A stretch of DNA of 15,415 bases, taken from the NCBI GenBank assembly GCA_044340485.1, contig JBIITN010000035.1:1-15415 (forward strand), read 5' to 3'. This stretch comes from UBA2093 sp044340485 (GTDB taxonomy: Bacteria > Actinomycetota > Acidimicrobiia > Acidimicrobiales > Ilumatobacteraceae). The notes under the pieces are model-generated. The model saw nothing but the letters and a program-made list of their open reading frames with translations, searched no databases and was not told the origin of the DNA. Of this stretch, positions 6,827 to 12,203 are shown one piece after another; position 1 is the stretch's first letter; the number at the start of each line of letters is the position of its first letter. The translations under genes and the position numbers were made by a program.

Positions 6827-7659
6827 GTATTCGCGTTGTCACTGATAGTTCCTGCGATCTGCCCCAAAGCATGATCGACGAACTCAAAATTTCTGTTGTG
6901 CCCCTGAGCATCCGATTTGGGGATGAGGAATTCATCGACCGAGTCGACATCGACAACAACCAGTTCTGGGAACGCTGTCGCAATTCCTCTCAATTGCCAG
7001 AGACAGCTGCTCCATCGGTGGGTCAATTTGAAGAGGTCTATCGTCGCCTGAAATCAGAAGGCGCCACGGGCATCGTGGTGGTGTCACTGTCCAGTGGATT
7101 GTCAGCCACCATGCAAAGCGCCGAGCTGGCCGCGCGTCAAGTTGCTGGCGACATCCCTGTAGAAGTCGTTGACAGTCAAAACGTGTCGATGTGCGTCGGC
7201 ATTATTGCGATGAGTTGCGCAGAAATGGCACGTAGTGGAGCATCACTTGCAGATGTTGCCGCCCACGGTCGTCAACTTGTGCCTCGCACACGCGTATTCG
7301 GAGCTCTCGACACGCTTGAAAATCTGAAAAAAGGTGGTCGTATCGGCGCAGCAAAGGCAATGCTTGCAACCGCATTGTCGATCAAGCCAATCATCACCAC
7401 AAACGATGGGCTCGTTGCTGAAGGCGGCAAGGCCCGTACCCGTAGCAAAGCACTACAACTTCTTATCGACAAATTGAAAGACGCGGGACCCATCGAACGT
7501 CTTGGCGTATTGCACGCACAATGCAGCGATGTTGATCAGTTTGTTGCAATGGTGCGCACTGTGTATTCAGGTGAAATCACTGTTGGTGAGATCGGACCTG
7601 TCATTGGAACACACGCTGGTCTTGGCACGATCGGCATCGCATTCATCACCGCGTCATAA
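6823..7659 (+). CDS. DegV family (fatty acid-binding) protein
   Basis: DegV proteins bind a long-chain fatty acid. In Firmicutes the FakB members present it to the kinase FakA for phosphorylation; no FakA-like gene is visible here, so the partner is unknown. The 278-residue length is typical. It opens with VTDSSCDLP (6-14), has TAAPS (61-65, the TSQPS-type motif whose Thr contacts the carboxylate), SLSSGLSATMQSA (88-100), VVDSQNVSMCVG, and the conserved FGALDTLENLKKGGRIGAAK. The ATG overlaps the DUF6049 stop by four bases. It stands where murJ/mviN is found in the related mycobacterial block. The first half is GC-rich and the second half returns to the local average. Confidence 0.9.
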   Translation: MSIRVVTDSSCDLPQSMIDELKISVVPLSIRFGDEEFIDRVDIDNNQFWERCRNSSQLPETAAPSVGQFEEVYRRLKSEGATGIVVVSLSSGLSATMQSAELAARQVAGDIPVEVVDSQNVSMCVGIIAMSCAEMARSGASLADVAAHGRQLVPRTRVFGALDTLENLKKGGRIGAAKAMLATALSIKPIITTNDGLVAEGGKARTRSKALQLLIDKLKDAGPIERLGVLHAQCSDVDQFVAMVRTVYSGEITVGEIGPVIGTHAGLGTIGIAFITAS

Positions 7660-7708
7660 ATATCGACACGATTCACATAAAACCTTACGAATAAACACTT
7701 TCGAGGGG

Positions 7709-7717
7709 TTATCCACA
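7709..7717 (+). promoter_or_regulatory. perfect-consensus DnaA box
   Basis: TTATCCACA, the bacterial DnaA-box consensus, lies in the 78-base gap between the DegV and kinase genes. It overlaps the CCACAACTAGC promoter string by five bases. About 0.1 such sites are expected by chance in a window this size, so it is suggestive rather than proven. Confidence 0.5.
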
Positions 7718-7725
7718 ACTAGCGT
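7713..7725 (+). promoter_or_regulatory. kinase promoter element (CCACAAC + TAGCGT)
   Basis: CCACAACTAGC followed by GT gives a TAGCGT -10 hexamer at 7720-7725, 12 bases before the kinase ATG, for a leader of about 5 bases and no ribosome binding site. The same 11-base string precedes kup (13211) and a close form precedes trxB (10766). No standard -35 is apparent. Confidence 0.5.
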
Positions 7726-7737
7726 TTTCCCCTGACG

Positions 7738-9369
7738 ATGGTTGCGCCTTTTGAATCTCATTACCTCATCGGAGGTCGATACCGCCTAGAGCGTCGTGTC
7801 GCCACCGGTGGCATGGCAGAGGTGTGGCTTGCACTCGATGAACAACTGCAACGCCAAGTTGCAGTGAAGCGATTAAAAGAATCGATTGCCAAGGATCCAG
7901 TCGTACTTGAACGTTTCCGACGTGAAGCAGTGGCGTTAGCGCGCCTCACTCATCCAAACATCGTTCCGGTCTATGACTGTGTGGAAGACAACGGCACTCT
8001 CGTGGTTGTCATGCGCTACATCAACGGCAAGAGTTTGCGCGACATCTTGGATGAACGCAAAGAACAGAGCCGTGATGCCAAGGGAATTCTCACTGTTCAC
8101 ACCACTGTTCATATTGGCCGTTCAATCGCTGCCGCACTTGATAAAGCTCACCGCGAAGGCATAGTGCATCGCGACATCAAACCAGGAAACATTTTGATGT
8201 TGCCAAATGGTGAAGTACTTCTTACTGACTTTGGCATTGCAAAGAGTCTTGGTGCGCAAACCGAAGAAGATCTCACCAGTGACAACATCATGATGGGTAC
8301 TGCAAAGTACCTGTCACCTGAACAAGTACAAGGAAAACCACTTGACGGTCGCGCCGACATTTACGCACTTGGTTTGGTGTTGTACGAGTGCCTTGCAGGT
8401 CGCGTACCGTTCCAAGGGAAAAATGATCAAGAAACCGCAGTACTGCGATTGCAACGTGATCCCACTCCATTAAATGGATTGTGCCCAGACGTTCCGTCAA
8501 CCGTGATTTCTGTTGTTCACCGCATGATGCGTCGTAAACCCGACAATCGTTTTACAACAGGTGAAGAAGTAGCACGTGCACTTGAATCTGCACTCGCAGG
8601 ATCACATGATGCAATCACACCCGCTGTTGGCGGCACTCCCAACAAAGTGCGCGATCCGTTGATGACTCCGCAAGAGGGAATCACACGTACACCAAAGTCG
8701 CCACAACGCGACAACACACCAAAACGCCAGGTGCATCCAGAAAAATCTTTACCCCGTAAACAACGCACGTCGCTCATGCGTAATTACATTCCTGTCGCCA
8801 CCATTCTCACGGCTGCAGTTGTGATGGGGGTGTTGTTGTGGAATGGTCTACAAAACACAAAATCAGCAGTTGTTGTATCACCTGATCCGAGCAGTGTCGC
8901 AGTCACTGGCAATGCCGCACTTGCCTCCATTCGCAGTTACGACCCCGAGGGTGACAATGTCGAAAACGATGAGTTGGTAAAAAATCTTACCGATGGCAGC
9001 GCCAGCACCACGTGGAGCACCGTGTGTTACGTAAATCGCTCATTTGGCTCAAAACAAGGCGTTGGGCTCGTTTTGGCGCTCACTGAACGCGGTATTGGCA
9101 CAGTGAAAACAACGTTCGCGTCTGCACCGTATGACATCGACGTGTACGCCGTTGATGGGCCCGCGCCAGCAAATCTTGATGGTTGGGGGTTTGCACAATC
9201 AAACATCGCCGGGGCAGACACGGGTGCTGTCGACATTCCCGTTGCCATACCTGCTACTCACATCTTGTTGTTCTTTAAAGAAGTCGGGCGTCATCCATCG
9301 TGTAGCAGCAACAACCCGTATAAAGGTGAAGTTGCTGAGGTCGAGTTTTACCCCACAGCTCCCGAGTGA
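7738..9369 (+). CDS. transmembrane Ser/Thr protein kinase with MviN-like outer domain
   Basis: A 543-residue Hanks-type kinase. The cytoplasmic kinase domain spans about residues 12-286 and keeps every catalytic residue: glycine loop ATGGMAEVW (22-30, first Gly replaced by Ala), VAVK with K44, helix-C E63, HRDIKPGN (144-151, D146 catalytic), DFG (164-166), GTAKYLSPE (187-195). A juxtamembrane linker (287-349) carries six Ser/Thr-Pro dipeptides. One membrane helix (350-368) leads to an outer domain (372-543) beginning SIRSYDPEGDNVEND, with TTWSTVCYVNRSFG and KQGVGLVLAL. This is the pattern of the C-terminal carbohydrate-binding-like domain of mycobacterial MviN, where it follows a pseudokinase. 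Its two cysteines (in STVCY and PSCSS) could form a disulfide. It lies between degV and sigM; targets are unknown, the CwlM-like protein being an obvious candidate. Confidence 0.92.
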   Translation: MVAPFESHYLIGGRYRLERRVATGGMAEVWLALDEQLQRQVAVKRLKESIAKDPVVLERFRREAVALARLTHPNIVPVYDCVEDNGTLVVVMRYINGKSLRDILDERKEQSRDAKGILTVHTTVHIGRSIAAALDKAHREGIVHRDIKPGNILMLPNGEVLLTDFGIAKSLGAQTEEDLTSDNIMMGTAKYLSPEQVQGKPLDGRADIYALGLVLYECLAGRVPFQGKNDQETAVLRLQRDPTPLNGLCPDVPSTVISVVHRMMRRKPDNRFTTGEEVARALESALAGSHDAITPAVGGTPNKVRDPLMTPQEGITRTPKSPQRDNTPKRQVHPEKSLPRKQRTSLMRNYIPVATILTAAVVMGVLLWNGLQNTKSAVVVSPDPSSVAVTGNAALASIRSYDPEGDNVENDELVKNLTDGSASTTWSTVCYVNRSFGSKQGVGLVLALTERGIGTVKTTFASAPYDIDVYAVDGPAPANLDGWGFAQSNIAGADTGAVDIPVAIPATHILLFFKEVGRHPSCSSNNPYKGEVAEVEFYPTAPE

Positions 9370-9375
9370 TTTCTT

Positions 9376-9392
9376 CTCCACTTCGCGTGGAG
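9376..9392 (+). terminator. hairpin after the kinase stop, weak terminator
   Basis: CTCCAC and GTGGAG pair perfectly around TTCGC, starting six bases after the kinase stop. No T-run follows, so it may only attenuate, protect the 3' end, or rely on Rho. The sigM promoter starts seven bases beyond it. Confidence 0.35.
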
Positions 9393-9398
9393 CATCAC

Positions 9399-9404
9399 TA
9401 GTGT
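9399..9404 (+). promoter_or_regulatory. candidate -10 of sigM promoter
   Basis: TAGTGT followed by six bases reaches ATC 9411, the proposed sigM start, which reproduces the leaderless spacing seen at 1912 and 1293. The hexamer overlaps the 8-base palindrome CACTAGTG (9396-9403), a possible operator. No ECF-type GGAAC/CGTC pair was found here, so autoregulation is not evident. Confidence 0.4.
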
Positions 9405-9410
9405 TTCCAT

Positions 9411-9947
9411 ATCGCAAGTGACATTGATACCCCTCTTGTTCGTCGCATCAAACGTGGCGATACAGACGCACTTGAAACGTTGTTGCAACGCCATTACGAG
9501 ACCGTGCGTTCGGTGTGCCATCGGATCGTGCTCAATGATGCAGACGCGGATGACGCAACACAACAAGCATTAATTGCCATTGCCCGCTCTATTGGCAAAT
9601 TTAACGAACAATCCAAGGTGTCCACATGGATGTATCGCATTGCGGTTAACGCAGCCTTGGATGAAATACGACGCTCGCGCCGGCGCGCGATACCCGTGGG
9701 TGATGAAACTTTTGCGGAGATGTCAAGTACTGTCAACTCGATCGACGCAACAGAAACGCGAATCGACATTCAGCGGGCTCTTGCGCACGTACCCGAGGAG
9801 TTTCGAATCGCGTTGGTGTTACGCCACATAGCCGACATGGAATACGACGACATCGCTTTTGTTCTCGACATTCCAGTTGGAACAGTTCGTTCTCGTTTGT
9901 CACGAGGGCGAGAACAACTTGCACTAGCGATGGGAGGTGGACAATGA
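9411..9947 (+). CDS. sigM: ECF sigma factor, SigM-like
   Basis: Extracytoplasmic-function sigma factor. Region 2 covers about residues 18-92, with LLQRHYETVRSVCHRIV, then DADDATQQALIAIARSIGKF (43-62) and STWMYRIAVNAALDEIRRSR (71-90). Region 4 covers about 115-172, with LAHVPEEFRIALVLRHIADM and the helix-turn-helix IPVGTVRSRLSRGREQL (154-170). Similarity to mycobacterial SigM and the neighbouring anti-sigma, trxB and trxA genes support the name. The start is odd. The first standard codon in frame is TTG 9480, which would delete the beginning of region 2.1 (RRIKRGDTDALE). The frame is open from 9402, and ATC 9411 gives a natural start, (M)ASDIDTPLVRRIKRGDTDA; ATT 9423 is the other option. I annotate 178 residues from 9411. 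The stop overlaps the anti-sigma ATG by four bases. Confidence 0.85.
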   Translation: MASDIDTPLVRRIKRGDTDALETLLQRHYETVRSVCHRIVLNDADADDATQQALIAIARSIGKFNEQSKVSTWMYRIAVNAALDEIRRSRRRAIPVGDETFAEMSSTVNSIDATETRIDIQRALAHVPEEFRIALVLRHIADMEYDDIAFVLDIPVGTVRSRLSRGREQLALAMGGGQ

Positions 9948-10405
9948 ACGACAATGAATTATCTCAACTGATGAAAGATGTTCCTGTTGTCAATGACGAC
10001 CTTCGCAATGAACACATCTCAAGTGCACTGAACAACTTCTCTGCTACAGTAACACGGCGCGCATCACGCACCGGGTTGTTAAGTGTTGCGGCAGCAGCAT
10101 TACTGGTTGTCGGTGCCGGCATCGGAGTGTCACTTTCTTCTCTCGCTGATGAAGAGCCTGTCATGTATGCCGAGGCCAGTATCAGTTCCCTTGGCGAGGT
10201 TTCTGGCGATACGAATGACAATGTCACAAAAGGTGTCGCTCCGATCGGCCCGTGCGACACACAATATGCAGACGCGCAATTTATTGCGATCGTTCGTATT
10301 GGCACCGAGCGTGTTGCTGTATATGCAACACCCGATGCGAGTGAACCCGTTGTGCAACTGGCAGATCCCACCACCTGTGATGAGTTAGCAATCACACGCC
10401 GTTAG
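9944..10405 (+). CDS. single-pass anti-sigma factor, RsmA-like
   Basis: A 153-residue protein in the position of the SigM anti-sigma factor (Rv3912 in mycobacteria). The cytoplasmic N-terminus contains VVNDDLRNEHISSALNNF (15-32), an RxxHI-AAL type motif common in such proteins from this class. One membrane helix lies at about 44-66 (LLSVAAAALLVVGAGIGVSL), preceded by the basic TRRASR, so the N-terminus is inside. The outer part (67-153) has two cysteines, C104 and C145, that might form a disulfide. It lacks an obvious zinc-binding HxxxCxxC motif. Coupled to sigM by an ATGA overlap, it presumably holds the sigma factor at the membrane; this is inferred from position and topology rather than from strong sequence similarity. 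Confidence 0.75.
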   Translation: MNDNELSQLMKDVPVVNDDLRNEHISSALNNFSATVTRRASRTGLLSVAAAALLVVGAGIGVSLSSLADEEPVMYAEASISSLGEVSGDTNDNVTKGVAPIGPCDTQYADAQFIAIVRIGTERVAVYATPDASEPVVQLADPTTCDELAITRR

Positions 10406-10408
10406 GCT
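10403..10408 (+). promoter_or_regulatory. -10 element of a probable leaderless promoter
   Basis: TAGGCT begins with the anti-sigma stop codon TAG and is followed by seven bases and then the ATG at 10416. No ribosome binding site lies in this gap. The next gene could therefore be transcribed apart from sigM. Confidence 0.45.
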
Positions 10409-10415
10409 GTGAGCG

Positions 10416-10745
10416 ATGGTGTCCAACCCGTTAACCGATCCCGATTGGGCAAAACGAAGTGTCGATTTCATCGACCGCTTCGTGCAGTTGGTACGCAACT
10501 ACACCACAAAGCCGCTCGTATACACGGCGCGTGGCCTCGTATTTGGTGTTATCGCCCTCTTTGGCGTTGTTGCCACGTTGGTATTAGTACTCGTTGGATC
10601 AATGCGGGGCTTAAACGCTGCATTCGATGCTGCATTCGAGCGCGACAAAGCGGTCTGGATTACCTATTTTGTTCTTGGTGGACTGTTACTCATCATCGGA
10701 TTTCTCCTGATGCGTCGCCGCTTTGCAGATGACGACACGCAATAG
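10416..10745 (+). CDS. two-pass membrane protein of unknown function
   Basis: I do not recognise this 109-residue protein. The N-terminus (1-38, MVSNPLTDPDWAKRSVDFID then RFVQLVRNYTTKP) is amphipathic and net basic and should stay in the cytoplasm. Membrane helices are at about 39-62 (TARGLVFGVIALFGVVATLV) and 80-99 (WITYFVLGGLLLIIGFLLMR). The tail RRRFADDDTQ is cytoplasmic. The short outer loop is charged (DAAFERDK). It begins 10 bases after the anti-sigma stop and ends 45 bases before trxB. Sitting between a sigma/anti-sigma pair and the thioredoxin genes it may belong to the same envelope response, but nothing in the sequence shows a specific role. The adjacent GTG at 10419 is an equivalent start. 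Confidence 0.75.
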   Translation: MVSNPLTDPDWAKRSVDFIDRFVQLVRNYTTKPLVYTARGLVFGVIALFGVVATLVLVLVGSMRGLNAAFDAAFERDKAVWITYFVLGGLLLIIGFLLMRRRFADDDTQ

Positions 10746-10765
10746 TTCGCTCACCGCAGTACTAC

Positions 10766-10777
10766 CCACAATAGAAA
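10766..10777 (+). promoter_or_regulatory. candidate trxB promoter element
   Basis: CCACAATAGAAA resembles the CCACAACTAGC promoter strings at 7713 and 13211, with one base missing between CCACAA and TAG. The hexamer TAGAAA would start transcription about seven bases before the trxB ATG at 10791. It is a weaker -10 than the other two. Confidence 0.3.
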
Positions 10778-10790
10778 TGGTGTTTCACAC

Positions 10791-11747
10791 ATGAGTTCAA
10801 GTGCACAAGACGTTCGCGATGTCATCATCATCGGATCTGGCCCCGCCGGTCTCACTGCAGCCATCTACACGGCACGTGCATCACTTGCCCCCCTCGTGAT
10901 CGAAGGCGAACCATCATCTACTTCTGATCAACCCGGCGGACAACTCATGCTCACCACAGAAGTAGAAAACTTCCCCGGTTTTCCAGAGGGCATCATGGGT
11001 CCCGAGTTGATGATGCGTTTTCGCGAGCAGGCTGGCCGTTTTGGTGCCGAATTCTTGACAGAAAAGGTCTCTCGCGTCGATTTTTCTTCACGGCCATTCC
11101 GCGTGTGGGTACGAGACACCGAATACAAAGCCAAGTCAATCATCGTGAGCACCGGCGCCCAGTCACTCATGCTCGACCTGCCACGAGAAAACGACCTCAT
11201 CGGCCACGGTGTCTCTACCTGTGCAACATGTGATGGCTTCTTTTTCCGCGGACAAGACATTGCCGTCGTTGGTGGCGGTGACTCCGCCATCGAAGAGGCC
11301 TCATTTCTCACCAAATTTGCAAACAAGGTGTATCTCATCGTGCGTCGCGACCAGCTCCGCGCCTCGCGCATCATGCAAGATCGCGCCAAAAACAACGAAA
11401 AAATCGAGATTTTGTGGAACACGCGGGTCACCGAGCTTCATGGCGACGCCAAATTAGAGAGCGTCACTCTTGCCGACACCGTCACCGGTGACACTCGCCC
11501 ACTTGGCGTTACTGGACTTTTTATTGCAATTGGTCACCGACCAAACACCGACGTGTTTTCGGGCGTACTCGACATGGAAGAGTCGGGGTATCTCCTCACC
11601 CGCCAAGGTTCCACGTACACCAACATTGACGGCGTATTTGCCTGTGGTGATGTGCAAGACCACACCTATCGACAGGCGATCACCGCGGCTGGTTCTGGCT
11701 GTATGGCCGCAATCGACTGCGAACGTTGGCTCGAAAATCAGCACTAA
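10791..11747 (+). CDS. trxB: thioredoxin reductase (NADPH)
   Basis: Flavoprotein that reduces thioredoxin with NADPH in the cytoplasm. The 318-residue protein has the FAD-binding GSGPAGLTAAIYTARA (15-30), the redox-active pair C144/C147 in STCATCDGFFF, the NADPH-binding VVGGGDSAIEEA (159-170) and the closing FAD motif GVFACGDVQDHTYRQA. It has the low-molecular-weight bacterial length. The start is the only sensible ATG ahead of the FAD motif; the ribosome binding site is weak (GAAATGG, 10 bases upstream). It precedes trxA by 117 bases, a gap with its own promoter candidates, so trxA can also be expressed separately. Codon use is somewhat more C-ending than in kup or the kinase. Confidence 0.97.
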   Translation: MSSSAQDVRDVIIIGSGPAGLTAAIYTARASLAPLVIEGEPSSTSDQPGGQLMLTTEVENFPGFPEGIMGPELMMRFREQAGRFGAEFLTEKVSRVDFSSRPFRVWVRDTEYKAKSIIVSTGAQSLMLDLPRENDLIGHGVSTCATCDGFFFRGQDIAVVGGGDSAIEEASFLTKFANKVYLIVRRDQLRASRIMQDRAKNNEKIEILWNTRVTELHGDAKLESVTLADTVTGDTRPLGVTGLFIAIGHRPNTDVFSGVLDMEESGYLLTRQGSTYTNIDGVFACGDVQDHTYRQAITAAGSGCMAAIDCERWLENQH

Positions 11748-11755
11748 CACCACCA

Positions 11756-11779
11756 CCGGCATCACTAATTCCGGCATCA
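11756..11779 (+). repeat. 9-base direct repeat upstream of trxA
   Basis: CCGGCATCA occurs at 11756-11764 and 11771-11779 in the trxB-trxA gap. The 15-base period brings the copies close to one and a half helical turns. The second copy is extended by TCATCA. It lies just upstream of the ECF-type promoter candidate and could be an activator site or chance. Confidence 0.3.
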
Positions 11780-11792
11780 TCATCAACGTGAC

Positions 11793-11817
11793 GGAATGCG
11801 GGTGGAAATACGGCGTG
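11793..11817 (+). promoter_or_regulatory. ECF-type promoter candidate for trxA
   Basis: GGAAT (11793-11797), 16 bases, then CGTG (11814-11817). This is close to the GGAAY-N16-18-CGTY layout recognised by ECF sigma factors such as SigH, SigE and SigM, with the final -10 base unmatched. Transcription would start near 11823, about 40 bases before the trxA ATG. A housekeeping-type TATTCT at 11836-11841 lies downstream. Thioredoxin genes are known ECF targets in actinobacteria. Confidence 0.4.
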
Positions 11818-11864
11818 CTGCTGGCAGGTTGTATGTATTCTCAAACGAAGCGAAAGGACACGCC

Positions 11865-12203
11865 ATGGCCGAAGGCATCGTCACACTCACAAGTTCCACA
11901 TTTGACGAAATAGTGAACGCATCATCGACCCCGGTCGTTGTCGACTTTTGGGCCGAATGGTGCGGCCCCTGCAAGCAAATTGCCCCGATTCTCGAAGACA
12001 TCGCCAAAGAACAAGCAGGCAAAGTAACTATCGCCAAGGTAAACGTCGATGATTACGGCGACATCGCCGGTCGTTTCGGCGTCATGAGCATCCCGACTCT
12101 CATCGTGTTCCACAATGGCGAAGCTGCAAAACGCTTGGTCGGTGCCATGCCCAAGGGTCGCCTGATGGAGGAGTTGGCAGAATTTCTTCCGGCTTCCCAA
12201 TAA
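11865..12203 (+). CDS. trxA: thioredoxin
   Basis: A 112-residue thioredoxin, the disulfide-reducing partner of TrxB. It begins MAEGIVTLTSSTFDEIVNAS, has the active site WCGPC (32-36, C33/C36) in VVVDFWAEWCGPCKQIAP, and the cis-proline loop MSIPTLIVF with P77. I start at 11865, although the frame is open to 11796, because the family begins here and AAAGGA lies 7 bases before the ATG. The 3' end appears to overlap the start of the CwlM-like gene: either ATT 12182 behind GGAGGAG, or the ATAA at the trxA stop. Confidence 0.96.
   Translation: MAEGIVTLTSSTFDEIVNASSTPVVVDFWAEWCGPCKQIAPILEDIAKEQAGKVTIAKVNVDDYGDIAGRFGVMSIPTLIVFHNGEAAKRLVGAMPKGRLMEELAEFLPASQ

Noticed and set aside
9418..9600. GTG 9418 as the sigM start
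   Set aside because: It is in another frame and runs into a stop near 9570; using it would need a frameshift for which no slippery signal is seen.
10781..10788. TGTTTCAC, a half parS (ParB-binding) site; GTGAAACA at 12669-12676 is another
   Set aside because: Only half of the palindrome TGTTTCACGTGAAACA is present in each case and the other halves do not match. Eight-base matches are expected by chance.
10928..11431. 167-codon minus-strand frame opposite trxB
   Set aside because: Shadow of the strongly supported thioredoxin reductase gene.
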